Shown here: positions 1 to 10,637 of the stretch, in pieces
Numbering within the stretch: position 1 is the stretch's first letter
Layout: every line of letters starts with the position of its first letter
Source: Owenia fusiformis
Taxonomy: Eukaryota; Annelida; Polychaeta; Sabellida; Oweniidae
DNA length: 60,000 bases
Reading direction: 5' to 3'
Assembly: GCA_903813345.2 (NCBI GenBank)
Contig: CAIIXF020000001.1
Span: forward strand, 33,502,866-33,562,865
Position numbers and translations under genes: made by a program
Notes under the pieces: model-generated
Told to the model about the DNA's origin: nothing
The model's database searches: none
The model's input: the letters and a program-made list of their open reading frames with translations, nothing else

Positions 1-600
1 AAAACTCTCCTATGACTCTTGGTTCAAAAGCTCGCCTATTTTCAAAATGGTCACCATTCTTGTCTCGCGAAATTCACTTTTGGCCCATTTCCTAGCTTTA
101 CAAATAATTTCAGCTGTCCTGCATTGTAAAAAGCCATGTCACTGTAAAGAGTAGTTGTATGAAATAATTTTGTTACAAAAAGTCAGCAAAATATTATATC
201 AGTTTTTTTATTTTCAGCCATTTTAGTTAACATTGATTCGTCCATCTGTCTCTCAGTCAGTCCAAAAAAGTGGCAAGTTTTAAACCTCTGTCAACACTTT
301 TTAAATCCTCTTTAGATAGGATTCCCGATTTAAAATAATTTTGTTCAACATCAATAAAGAAAAAAAAAACTGTGACTCATGCTTCAAAATCTCGCCTAAT
401 TTCAAAATGGCCACCATTTTTGTCTCGGGAAATTCACTTTTGGCCCATTTCCTAGCTTTACAAATAAGTTCAGGTGTCCTGCATTGTAAAAAGCCATGTC
501 TTTGTAAAGAGTAGTTGTATGAAATAATTTTGTCACAAAAAATCTGCAAAAAATTATACCCGTCTTTTTTATTTTCACTTTTTAAGCAACACCATGTGAG
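1..600. repeat. Decayed R17-type repeat, two units
   Basis: Two similar segments, about 49-210 and 409-570, share runs such as cttttggcccatttcctagc and aaaaagccatgtc. Together they form a spaced direct duplication with a period near 360 bp. Phrases such as ttcaaaatggccaccatttttgtctc resemble the GTCC-type molluscan repeats at 36.4-37.7 kb. The 103-residue reverse-strand frame here is low-complexity repeat translation. Confidence 0.6.
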
Positions 601-620
601 CCCAGTACCCACGGTACTAA

Positions 621-927
621 TTTTTTCAGGAAAGTATCATTACATTGTCTTCTTTCAGTAAATCTGGTAAGACTTCAATGGGAACTCCAGGAAATTCTAA
701 TATTTCACGCTTTTTATTTTTCAAAATTTTCTTTTGAAGTTTCCAGACAACACAGGCCATTGACCTGTTTCCAGGTTTACTAAAAGTAGACAATGTAATG
801 ATACTTTCCTGAAAAAAAGGAAGGAAAGACACTCATGCCTTCATACTTAATTTTGTACCAGAAAATAACATGTGCAGGTATAGCAATTTTTCCCCAAATT
901 GTTATTTTCCAGCTGTACCTTATAAGC
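621..927 (-). repeat. R23 repeat with perfect 30-bp inverted ends in its core
   Basis: Positions 621-650 and 788-817 are perfect 30-bp inverted repeats (core CAGGAAAGTATCATTACA). Similarity to 45697-45995, in the opposite orientation, runs past the inverted repeat to about 927. A 68-residue reverse-strand frame crosses the core. The right arm read on the minus strand looks like a splice acceptor (T-run then CAG). It may be a MITE or a dispersed exon-bearing repeat, and I do not recognise the peptide. Confidence 0.55.
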
Positions 928-1054
928 TATCATATCTGTGGCCTCATATATTTTGATGCTTCTCTGCCATGTTATTTTCGAAAAAATTAACATATATACA
1001 AATACACAAATATACAAAAGTTAGGACATGTACATATGTTTCCATTTTTTCATA

Positions 1055-2670
1055 TACTGTTGCAAGAAAACATGGGAAATACTCAATGAAATTCTACAAA
1101 GAAAAAAGAAAAACTATAAACCACTACCAGACACATTCTACTCAGATGATGATCAAACGTTTAAGGGAAAACATAAATAGCTAATGGCTTTGTGGGGCGT
1201 AAATCAGCTGAAAAGATAAGAAATTCTAATACATCACCTAATGAATTCCTAAAAAGAATGACAAAGGTTAATGACTCAATTTTCCTACATCCAGTAGACC
1301 ACAATGGAATAACCAAAGTATTCAGTCAGCTGACTGACTCAGCAGCTGGTCCAGATAATTTCAAGCCTATTGTTATGAAAGCGTGTAGTAATGCATTAAG
1401 TATGCCTGTACTGTATATCATTAATCTATCTTTTAATCAAGGAGTATTTCCAGACAGTCTTAAATTTGCCAAGGTAATCCCAATTCATAAGAAAGACAGA
1501 ACTGATTTATTTAACCACTATAGACCAATCTCACTTCTTTCCTTTTTTCAAAGGTAATTGAGAAATGTATGTACACCAGAATCTTGACTTCCTCGAGAGA
1601 CAAAATGTCCTATATGCCCATCAATATGGCTTTATGAAGAACCACTCTACATATATGGCAGTCCTAAAATTCATTGAAACTGTGCGTAAGGCATTAGAAA
1701 AGCAAGAATTCTGCATTGGTTTAATGTGTGATCTCTCAAAAGCCTTTGATACTCTTAATCACAACATTTTATTGAGGAAACTGAAATATTATGGCATCAG
1801 AGGTCTCGCAGCTGACTGGTTTGAAAGTTATCTAAGTAACCGCACTCAATTTGTTCAAATAGAAGGTGATACTGATTCTGATGTTCTTCATTTGTCCTGT
1901 GGTGTGCCACAAGGCACAATTTTAGGACCCCTGCTGTTTATAACATATACTAATAATGATATTTACAAGTGCTCAGATATTGCAAAAATGTTTCTTTATG
2001 CTGATGATACCAATATTATATTTTCTGGCAAAAATCTGGAAGAACTAAATAACACCGTCAATACAGAACTCGTCAAAATCATTGAATGGTTCATTTGGAA
2101 TAAACTTGCCCTAAATGCATCAAAAACTAACTATATTGTATTCAAAACATCAAACAAAATAATAGATTACAACAAAATAAACTTAAATATGAATCGCACT
2201 ATATTAGAGAGAATCAATGTAAGTAATTTTCTTGGCACTCTAGTCGACGAAAATTTATCTTGGAAGCCGCATATAAAATATGATGAGACTGAGATATCCA
2301 AAATACTAGGCGTTCTTCACAGAATAAAGGATAACTTAGATCAAAAAAGCCTTAAAACAATATATTACTCATTAATTTACTCACACTTAAACTATAACAT
2401 CCTAATTTGGGGAAGTGTTCCACATACAAATTTATTGAAATTACACAGATTGCAAAAACAATTTGTAAGATTGTATGATTTAGATTGCCAGATGCGTGAC
2501 CATACACATCCTTTTTTCAAAAAAGCTGGCATATTAAGCATATTTCAAATTGTCCATTTCAATATTGCTACATATGTATTCAAATGCATTAAAGATGTAA
2601 ACAAAACATATTCCCAGCAATTCAGATCCTACTTCAATCTTACATTCTCATCAAACCAGACAAATATACA
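1055..2670 (+). pseudogene. LINE-A, non-LTR retrotransposon, reverse transcriptase part
   Basis: This is a decayed ORF2 of a Jockey/CR1-like non-LTR retrotransposon. Homology begins near 1055 with a typical linker (KTWEILNEIL, then LPDTF) and continues through several frames. Frame 1192-1557 ends RPISLLS and the next frame, 1565-2674, carries the polymerase core. That core has DLSKAFD with catalytic Asp at residue 56, GVPQG at 113-117 and YADD at 145-148. The frame switch lies in a T-run near 1540-1550 and looks like loss of one base. An upstream in-frame TAG at 1178 is a further break. No endonuclease is visible, so the copy is 5' truncated. LINE-B interrupts it at 2670. It is not functional as it stands. 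Confidence 0.9.
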
Positions 2671-3033
2671 GTAAAGTAGTAAAAATAAACCTTGGGTAAC
2701 CAAACAAATTAAACAACAAATTAACAAAAGGAACAAACTTCATTCCAAATGGAAAAAATTTTGAAGATGATGTATGGTCCAAAAGTTTCACAAGGCATCC
2801 CCTCTCTAATTGAAAATAATGAAACTATTACCGACTCAAAAGAAAAGGCCAACATATTAAACAATTTTTTGCAGATCAAACAATTCTTCCTACAAACCTA
2901 AATGACCCTGTACTTCCTAACATGATATACAAAACTGATTCACACCTTTTTTGAGGATTTTCAAGTTTATGATGTACTGATCCATCTTAACGTATCAAAG
3001 GCAAGTGGACTGGATAATGTTTCCAATCGGATT

Positions 3034-3882
3034 TTGAAAGAATGTGCCCTTGGTTTATCACCTAGCCTTTGTGGTATCTTCAATAGCTCTTTACAAACTG
3101 GTATATTTCCATCAGCATGGAAAGAGGCACATGTCTCACCTATTTTCAAAAAAGACGATAGACAATCTAAATTAAACTATAGACCAATCTCTCTTTTGTC
3201 CTGTATATCCAAAGTCTTTGAACGTTTAGTATTCAATGTATTATATAACTTTTGTAAAATAAACAATATCTTAACTCCCAGAAATTCTGGTTTTAAACCA
3301 AACGACTCAGCAATAAATCAACTGATAAACTTAGTTAACAAAATTTACAAAGGCTTGGATGATCGAAATGAAATTATTATATTTTCATTTGATAAGGTTT
3401 GGCATACTGGTTTAATTTACAAGTTAGAATCATATGGAATTTCTGGTCAACTTCTAAAATGGTTGAAAAGCTATCTTTCTGCCCGCAAACAGAGAGTTGT
3501 CATAAACGGTGTTCATTCTGATTGGCGCTACATTGAAGCAGGTGTCCCTCAAGGCTCAATACTCGGACCTCTCCTATTTCTGTTCTATATCAATGACATT
3601 GTTGAAAATAAAGATACCGGAATAAACCTTTTCGCTGATGATACTTCTCTACTTGAAGTGGTAAACATCCCAATACTTAGCTCAGTTAAAATGCAACATG
3701 ATATAGACCAAATAGAACAATGGGCAGAAAGATGGAAAGTTACTTTTAATGCTGCCAAGTCAAAACTTCTAATAATCTCACTTAAACCAAATAAATGTAA
3801 TTATCCTGATATAAAGTTAAACATCTCTGTAATTCAAACAGTTGATCACCATACCCATTTAGGACTTATAATATTATTATAA
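3034..3882 (+). pseudogene. LINE-B reverse transcriptase domain
   Basis: The 282-codon open stretch covers the fingers and palm of a Jockey/CR1-like reverse transcriptase. It shows RPISLLSCISKVFERL at residues 50-65, GVPQGSILGPLLF at 170-182 and FADD at 200-203. The motif A region reads IFSFDKVWHTG (residues 116-126). Relatives normally have a xDxSKAFDKVW pattern, so the first catalytic Asp and about five residues appear to be lost by an in-frame deletion. The homology starts upstream of the first Met (SKASGLDNVSNRIL). The frame stops at 3882 in an AT-rich tract and the element continues in another frame from about 3890. Confidence 0.88.
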
Positions 3883-3901
3883 TATTATTAAGAAAGCAAA
3901 T

Positions 3902-4786
3902 ATGAGACTTGGCCTCCTCAAAAGGAGCTCATCTAAATACAACTTAAATCAAAATGAACTAGAAACATTATACTTTTCAATGGTTCGATCAGTACTTGAA
4001 TATGGTGACGTCCTTTATAATAATTGTCACTTATTCCAAAGTAAATCATTAGAAAACATCCAAAGAGAAGCTGCTATATTATGTTCACATGCCTATAGAC
4101 ATATAGCTAAATATAATGACATTTTGAATGAACTTGGCTGGGACTCACTCAAAACCAGAAGACAATTAAATATTACCACAATTTTTCATAAAATGGTTTA
4201 TCAAAATGTCCCACTTTATTTGACTGACCTCTTAACCCCTCTCTCCCAAAAGCAGACCAGATATAGCTTAAGAAACCAAAATTCTTTCAATATACCCTTC
4301 TGTAGACTTAACATTAGTTACAAGTCGTTTCTTCCAAATGCCATTAGAATATGGAACAACCTTGAACAACATTTTAGGAACATTGGTTATCTCCCTCTAT
4401 TTAAATATAAACTTAAACATTCTATTTGGAAAAGCAAAAATAAACTTTACTCATTAAAAGCAAGCAAATCTGCAATTAATCATGGGAGAGTCCGAATGGG
4501 TCTCAGTGCTTTAAACCATCAACGTTTCTCTTACAACCTCATAGACTTCAAACATTGTGCTTGTGGTTTCGCACAAGAGACAGCACTTCATTATTTTCTT
4601 GACTGTCCTCTTTATATTGCCCAAAGAACAACTCTTTTCAGGGAATTAGGGAACATAGCCGTAACCAATAGACATAATCTTCTCAATCATATAATTCATG
4701 GAAACAAAGATTCTTCATTCATTGACAACTGCACTCTATTTAATCATGTCCAGACATTCATCAGAGACACTCAGAGATTTTTATAA
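3902..4786 (+). pseudogene. LINE-B ORF2 C-terminus with zinc-knuckle-like motif
   Basis: A 294-residue continuation of LINE-B ORF2 in a new frame, starting at the KKANMRLGLLKR segment that follows the polymerase. Residues 20-60 (LETLYFSMVRSVLEYG and onward) are the typical post-polymerase helix region. Near the end is a Cys-x-Cys-x8-His-x4-Cys cluster (C219, C221, H230, C235), a pattern common at the C-terminus of such LINE proteins and thought to bind nucleic acid. The frame ends naturally at 4786, followed by a short 3'UTR with an ataaaa signal. Confidence 0.8.
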
Positions 4787-4905
4787 CCATATAAAACTGT
4801 CTAACCTATTGCATGACATCTCAAAATTTTATATGTAAACCCCTAGGGGATATAATAGTGTAAACTGTAAACCCTAGGCTAAATAAAAGGATTTAAAAAA
4901 AATAT

Positions 4906-5378
4906 ATATACAATCTTAGATCTAGTACGTTCAGAACAAACATGAAAAAATACTCTATAACTAAGACAGGGCAAGACCTGTGGAACACTTTACCTCATAA
5001 ACTTGCTCATTCTAATACTCTTTCCACCTTCAAAAAGAATTTAAAATTACACTTGCTCAACAATTAACATCATTACTTAATCAAAGTCTAACTTTTCTGG
5101 AGACAAATCTCCGGCGTAAAAAATTCACTTTTATAGCGTGGGATGAGGAGGATGGAGGATGGGACCAACCGAATGTGAAATATTTAGTGTCGATCTTTAA
5201 TTCTAATGAGCACTGATTTCTTGTATGAGTTTTGCTACTTGTAATTTTTTTTTTAATATAACGTGGATTATATGCCCCTTGGGGTGTCTTCCACTATTGT
5301 GATTGTACTTGTATTATTTGGAATTTAGGAAATAAATAAAACAAACAAACAAAAAACAAACAAAAAACAAACAAACAA
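4906..5378 (+). mobile_element. LINE-A 3' end with AAAC-rich tail
   Basis: After the LINE-B tail, LINE-A resumes. Reading from 4912 gives NLRSSTFRTNMKK and then GQDLWNTLPHKLAH, the usual C-terminal block of this LINE group, ending at a stop near 5067. The frame differs from that left at 2670, so a further indel or stop exists. A 3'UTR follows, then a tail of AAACAAAC-type repeats at about 5336-5378, which marks the real LINE-A end. Confidence 0.82.
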
Positions 5379-5644
5379 TATAGTCATTTGATTGCTTATT
5401 TTTTAAATTCAAAGTAGTTCCAAACATTTAAAATTTTACTGTACATTTCACAATAATTATTATTGTCAATATTGAATTCTGTTTTCACAATTTCAGTTAG
5501 AGAAAGTGTAAACCCCTTTTATAAAACATATGACATTTATAAAAACATTTGAAAACAGATTTGAAAAGGGTCTAAAGAAGCAAATTCAAGATTGTATTAC
5601 AAAAAAGATTTTGATTACAAATTGTAAATCTCCATCTACTTCAG
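5379..5644. other. No gene seen
   Basis: AT-rich sequence between the LINE tail and the exon-like frame. I see no repeat family or coding signal here. Confidence 0.6.
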
Positions 5645-5817
5645 TTGGATAAATGTCGTCAGGAAGCTGTTTCAAAAAAATGTTCAGGAGCAAGATGTAC
5701 CTAAAACTAAGACGCAACTCGGACCAGACTTCCCGCTATAAAGTGGGCAATTTGTCATCAATTCAGGTCATAAGGCATAATGAGGAGAAGACACTACTAA
5801 ATGTCAGTAAAAAGTAA
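5645..5817 (+). CDS. Exon-like open frame, unknown protein (54 codons)
   Basis: An acceptor-like site (ctacttcag, ending 5644) precedes an ATG at 5653. The frame encodes 54 residues and stops at 5817, but a good donor (AAAAA|GTAAGA) lies at 5813/5814, just before the stop. That is the pattern of a first coding exon ending in phase 2. The peptide begins MSSGSCFKKMFRSK and is basic and hydrophilic, with no transmembrane segment. It does not match any repeat seen elsewhere in the window, unlike almost all other frames. I do not recognise a family. It could be a chance open frame, and no partner exon could be assigned. Confidence 0.33.
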
Positions 5818-6571
5818 GAATCTTTATCTAGATATTTTTCCCTTATTTTTGATCATTAATGATGTATGTAAAAAAAAAAAAAAAATAATTATATTATAAT
5901 CAATAATTTTAAAGAATGGCTTAAAACAGCATGGTTACTGGCAAAGTTATTGACTCAAAAAACATCGTTAAATCATTATAGTCGAGATAAAATCATGGAC
6001 TTTCTTGTATGTGTGTAAATTGCAGTACATGTAAAAAATGTTCCCCTCACTTGCCATCTAGTTTCTTGATATTGGGTATAAAAACTATATCAACAATTCA
6101 AAAAAATCAGGAGAAGATCGGGATTACTAAAAGTAGATCGGAAGAAAATCAGAATTGCAAAAAAATCGGGAGAAAATCGAACCCTGCTGAAAACGAAACT
6201 CTCTTTTTAGAAGCAAAGTCTTTTTTTTATATGGAATATAATTATATTTCAATAAAGTAATAATTATATAAATAATATGTCAGTGCTTTCACTAGGTTTA
6301 TCAAAGAGTGTATCCCTGGGACGGATTGATTTTAAAAATTCACTTTTTTACACAGAACAAAAATTGATGAAAAGTTTCTAACAAGTTTTGTTATTTATTG
6401 GCCTAAATCAGTGTTCTACAAACGTATAGAAGGTCACTAAATGATACAGGTACCTTCACTTGAAAGAGATTACTAATATTCAACCATTAAATACGTGTTT
6501 TCTTTTCATATTTCGAAGCAATTTGCACTTGGGGCAATCTCCACAAGGTTCCATTTATTAGTTCTGTTTCA
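5818..6571. other. No gene; short degenerate repeats
   Basis: Contains an A-run at 5871-5885 and a degenerate AAATCGGGAGA/AAATCGGGAT repetition at about 6110-6180. An 83-residue forward frame at 6009-6260 runs through this repetition and is not convincing as a gene. Confidence 0.5.
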
Positions 6572-6846
6572 TGCGCATGCGCAACAAATCCAGTAATTTG
6601 ATTAATTAAAATTATTAAGATGCATGCGCGATTAATAATCTCGGCCAATCATAGGACTCGTACCGATTACGGCTCCGTACTGTAGCAACTACTTAGTGGT
6701 TGTCCTATCACAGGCCTCGTACTATATGTATTTCGATCGGTAATCAACTTCCGGAAAAGAAACTTCGAATGAAAATATTGTATTTCTTTTAGAAATAAAA
6801 TATCTTTCGTTTATTTAGTGGATTTTTACCAAATAAAAGACTGAAG
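6572..6846 (+). promoter_or_regulatory. Promoter-like patch with possible noncoding first exon
   Basis: The stretch holds a perfect NRF1-type palindrome TGCGCATGCGC (6572-6582), a CCAAT box (6645-6649) and an ETS-type ACTTCCGG (6747-6754). About 90 bp downstream is a strong donor, CTGAAG|GTAAGA at 6846/6847. This order resembles a TATA-less housekeeping promoter followed by a short 5'UTR exon. Two imperfect copies of a 16-bp word ending CTCGTAC lie at about 6648-6663 and 6710-6725. The call is inference from motifs only. No coding exon could be linked to it. Confidence 0.35.
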
Positions 6847-7016
6847 GTAAGATCTTTTTCCGAGTCTATCAATTTTGTAAATGAAAACACAGGACTTTGC
6901 GTCCAAGAGATGGATCATTAAATTGTTTTGGAGTCCCTTCATTAAAATCCGGGTCCTCATAATGTTAAGGACGCGTTATTGAAAGCCCTGAATGTTTATA
7001 GGTATTTAATACATTG

Positions 7017-7398
7017 ATAATTGGAAATTAAACGAAACTTTTAAAAAAGATGAAGTTTGATTGTAATTATACCGACTTACAATACAGCAATAAGGTTACA
7101 TGAGATAGTTCTGCGCATGCGCCAATCAGATCTTTAAAACTAAGACCTACTGTGCCCAGGTGTACAAACTCATGTTTCTTGACAAACAATGCATGAGTAA
7201 AATTAAATTAAATTGTAAAAATTATACCAATTGTAAAACAAAATTGGGTATCCCTTTGTAGATGTTTGACTCCATAACGATAGTGCTCAGGGTAGGGCCT
7301 CACTGGGAGGGCATGTAACCATATTGCTGTATTGTAAGTCGGTATAATTACAATCAAACTTCATCTTTTTTCAAAAGTTTCGTTTAATTTCCAATTAT
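7017..7398. repeat. Inverted-repeat element with about 82-bp arms
   Basis: Arms 7017-7098 and 7316-7398 are near-perfect inverted repeats starting ATAATTGGAAATTAAACG. The loop carries another TGCGCATGCGC next to CCAAT (7113-7129). The inner left-arm segment (TTATACCGACTTACAATAC) is repeated directly just outside the right arm at about 7393, so the structure is compound. No clear target duplication was found. It is probably a MITE. Confidence 0.6.
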
Positions 7399-8611
7399 AC
7401 CTCCTTACAATACCTCAATATCTGGTTACATGAGATTTTAAAGCCAACTGGGCACATAGGTCAAAAAAAGGGAAATTAAGTAATGTTAAATTCCCTAAAG
7501 GTCAACTGACTGATAAACAACAGACAAATTATGTACAATAAACAAATAAAGCATATTGTTATTAATAAACTACTTAATACAATTTTGACATTGTTTTGTC
7601 AATGCAAACTCAAACATTTTATGTATTTTTATAGGCTTAAAGGGTGACGCATATTGTTTAGCAAATCGAACGCTCATTTCTGGTGTTGCTCACCGTTTAG
7701 TATAAAAGGCCCGATCCCGGAATAATACTCAAGGGTTCACAGGTTCGAGGTCGTTGTGTCAACACCTCTAACTGTTATATAGCATAAGTATATTATAGAT
7801 CGTCACACATTTATAAAAGGGTGATTTTTATTTTGACAAATCAATTCCTCATTTATGGGTGAAGTTTCAGGATCTTCTCTTTGTGTATAATAAGGAAAAA
7901 TTGGCATCTAAATTTCCCCATAACGTAATAGCACACAGCTTGGCATATGAAATATCCTACAAATGAAACAAAGCAAGACAAACCGGTTTCTAATACAAGA
8001 ATTTATATTGGCTGTTGTACATGTATTATTTGAACGCAATCACTCTTTGGATAACATTTTCAAAATCATTATAAACGGATTACTTTATCTCAAAGACAAT
8101 TTCAATAAACTGGATTTTACAGAACTCCCCTTATTTCTAAAAAATGGACTGATCCAGTTGATTTTGATTTGCATTTGGGCCTTTTACTATCTTTGTTTAT
8201 TAATATACTGTATATGAGATATCATCTGCATTAAACCAAGTAACACATCATAATTAATAATAATGAATACACCCTCACAACTTGTCATTATGTACATGCA
8301 ATTTAAGCTAGCTTTATAATCATGGTTTTACCTATCCATTTGGACCTCACAGCACATTAAAGGTTGAATAAATAGTGCAGACGTATCTAACGATCATGGT
8401 CCTGGTGTCAAAATATATCGAATTTTGAATATTTCATCAAGGCTAACATCTATTTTCATTGGCTACAAAGAAAACCCCCGAACACACCTAATTTCTGCCA
8501 ATATTCACAATCACTGGCATCCTAAATCCCCGGGAATCTTCTCCTGACATCGACAGAGAAAATGCTCACGTACCTTTTAATGATTTCCCGGTTATATTGT
8601 CATTGGATTCC
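7399..8611. other. No supported gene
   Basis: An 84-codon forward frame at 7963-8217 encodes a hydrophobic C-terminus (LIQLILICIWAFYYLCLLIYCI region) but has no splice context or recognisable family. A GGTTCGAGG word near 7743 resembles part of a polymerase III B box, but no tRNA fold is present. Otherwise featureless. Confidence 0.5.
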
Positions 8612-9110
8612 CAGGCCTGTCAACTGTCCCGCAATTTGCGTATTTGTCACGCATTTGCTGAAGAATTTGAAGTCACGCCAGTTATTTTTGCGTGACACAA
8701 AATGTCACGCAAATACGCATTTTACCTGGTAATTGTCAAGCAAAAAAATTTCTGTAGAAAAATTTGTAAAAAAGATCGTCTACACAGCAAAAATACGAAC
8801 GCCGGAAAAAATGTGTACGCATTTCGTTCGGACTTTTCACGCGAATTACGTATATGTCACGCATTCCGTTCGAAATTTTTCGTACCTACCCCCCCCCCCC
8901 CCCCCGTTGACGGATGTTTGAAACGCGAGTGTATCGAGCGCGAAAAATTTGAGGTGTTCAAAATTTGGCAAGATGTAATAAAATTTAAACCAAGGTGTTC
9001 AAAATTTGGATCAAGGTGTCCAGATTTGGACCAAGGAGTCCACATTTTAAGGGGAGGTGTTCAACATTTCCAAGTCACTCATGTTAGGTGTTCCCAAGTT
9101 GACAGGCCTG
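8612..9110 (+). mobile_element. R1 element, copy 1 (6-bp TSD gattcc)
   Basis: A non-autonomous DNA transposon with 14-bp perfect terminal inverted repeats CAGGCCTGTCAACT/AGTTGACAGGCCTG. The 6-bp direct repeat gattcc flanks both ends. The left half carries many TCACGC/GCGTGA words. A central C-run (about 8886-8905) follows, and the right half carries degenerate tandem repeats of an aaggtgttcaaaatttgga unit. Frames of 60-160 codons here (starting MSRKYAFYL) recur in every copy and merely translate the repeat. No transposase is encoded. Confidence 0.9.
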
Positions 9111-9372
9111 GATTCCAGCCCTGTTTCCACCTAATGTTCTATCCAACATTCTGTTTCCTTTATACCATGCACGTGTCAAGAAGACCTTGAATATGGGCAG
9201 ATTTGAGGTGTTTTAGTCTTTTTTTGATTTTTCTTCGTCAGTGGATCAAATTAACTGCAAGAGTCGCTGGTAATAGACCGTCAACGGCAGTCATATTGTG
9301 TACCATGCATACGGTTATATCGAACAACCGCGGTTATACTGTAACATGCGGTCTTACCTATCTCAGCTGCAG
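9111..9372. other. No gene seen upstream of R22
   Basis: Unique sequence leading to the R22 segment. A forward frame beginning at 9203 joins R22, but its first two thirds have no copy elsewhere. Confidence 0.4.
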
Positions 9373-9605
9373 CAAGAATTTTAAATGGCGGAGATTTAGA
9401 AATGTTTCAAAAAACAAAATGCGGGACGTCCAACCTTTCAATTGCTTATTTAGAAGTCTATTCGCAAGTCTGATTGGTGGTATTCGTCGACAAGTGCATA
9501 TATTTTAAGAAAATAGGTATGGCGAAGAAGACATTAGGCCAAACGTTGCACTAATAGCTCGGGAAAGGTAAAATGACTCCCAAATTTCTTCTATAGTCTT
9601 TATTC
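9373..9605 (+). pseudogene. R22 copy 1, possible terminal coding exon of a dispersed gene
   Basis: This segment matches 45992-46215. An acceptor-like GCAG precedes it. In the plus frame ending at the TAA at 9506-9508 it reads RFRNVSKNKMRDVQPF and then FNCLFRSLF. Against the second copy most differences are synonymous or conservative, there is an in-frame 3-bp length difference, and both share the same stop. Similarity continues about 95 bp past the stop. This suggests a duplicated last exon, from a host gene or an unrecognised element. The reverse frame is also open in both copies but its changes are mostly nonsynonymous. Confidence 0.4.
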
Positions 9606-9886
9606 AACCTTTAACTTGCATCAGAAATAATCATGTACATGTAATCTACATCTAGTCCTCCCATAATCAATTTTCTCATATGACTAACAAAGATACAGCC
9701 ATATTTACCCCATGCAAGATATTGCCATCTTTCATCCTAAAAAGTCACACGTGCAAGATGAGATTTACTTGTGACATCACTGGTCAATAAACATCAACAA
9801 CATGGCAACGGACAGACCATTGCTATGCATATCCATGCTAATTCTACAAAACTAAGTTGTGACGTCATAACAATGTAGCTTTGTTG

Positions 9887-10353
9887 CAGGCCTGTCAACT
9901 GTCCCGCAATTTGCGTATTTGTCACGCATTTGCTGAAGAATTTGAAGTCACGCCAGTTATTTTTGCGTGACAGAAAATTTCACGCAAATACGCATTTTAC
10001 CTGGTAATTGTCAAGCAAAAATGTTTCTGTAGAAAAATTTCTAAAAAAGATCGTCTACACAGCAAAAATACGAACGCCGGAAAAAAATGTACGCATTTCG
10101 TTCTGACTTTTCACGCGAATTACGTATATGTCACGCATTCCGTTCGAGATTTTTCGTACCTACCCCCCCCCCCCCCCCCCGCGCGAAAAATTTGAGGTGT
10201 TCAAAATTTGGCAAGATGTAATAAAATTTAAACCAAGGTGTTCAAAATTTGGATCAAGGTGTTCAGATTTGGACCAAGGTGTCCACATTTTGAGGGGAGG
10301 TGTTCAACATTTCCAAGTCACTCATGTTAGGTGTTCCCAAGTTGACAGGCCTG
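9887..10353 (+). mobile_element. R1 element, copy 2 (6-bp TSD ttgttg)
   Basis: Full copy with CAGGCCTGTCAACT ends and flanking ttgttg at 9881-9886 and 10354-10359. The organisation is as in copy 1, but the 40-bp segment after the C-run is shorter. Confidence 0.9.
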
Positions 10354-10518
10354 TTGTTGTCACGTGTATCTATGTATTTTCTTCAATATTGTTATGACGT
10401 CATAACAATTGAAAGATGAAGTTCAATTAATTTAAAGCTATTTTTCACTCAGTTTTATGATAAAATGGTGAAAATATGGCATAATACAGAGTCATATGAG
10501 AAAAACTTTCTTGTACTC

Positions 10519-10637
10519 GTACCTGTGCAATATCGTCCATTCTTGACTCTCTTTGATAATGTTTCTTTATCTCGTCTTCGACTCGATAAAGAAGAATTAT
10601 CAAAGCTCATCAAGAATGGACGATCTTGCACAGGTAC
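10519..10637. repeat. 119-nt foldback hairpin
   Basis: Arms of about 56 bp (starting GTACCTGTGCAA) pair with few mismatches around a loop of about 7 nt near 10574-10582. Both strands would fold. It resembles a pre-miRNA-like or miniature foldback element. There is no second copy in the window. Confidence 0.65.

Larger units (their letters stand above)
2671..4905 (+). mobile_element. LINE-B, 5'-truncated non-LTR retrotransposon inserted in LINE-A
   Basis: A second LINE opens in the linker region (PWVTKQIKQQINKRNKL near 2692) and ends in an A-rich tail near 4891-4905. Flanks carry a candidate 7-bp target duplication, atataca, at 2664-2670 and 4906-4912. This fits target-primed insertion into LINE-A, whose remaining 3' end resumes immediately after. 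Several frame breaks (near 2870 and 3880) show it is dead. No second-strand or endonuclease region is present. Confidence 0.82.

Noticed and set aside
7735-7755. tRNA or SINE promoter (GGTTCGAGG word)
   Set aside because: No A box at suitable spacing and no cloverleaf could be drawn.
8702-9190. 162-codon forward frame starting MSRKYAFYL
   Set aside because: The same frame appears in each R1 copy, crosses the C-run and tandem units, and varies freely by indels. It is translation of a non-autonomous transposon.
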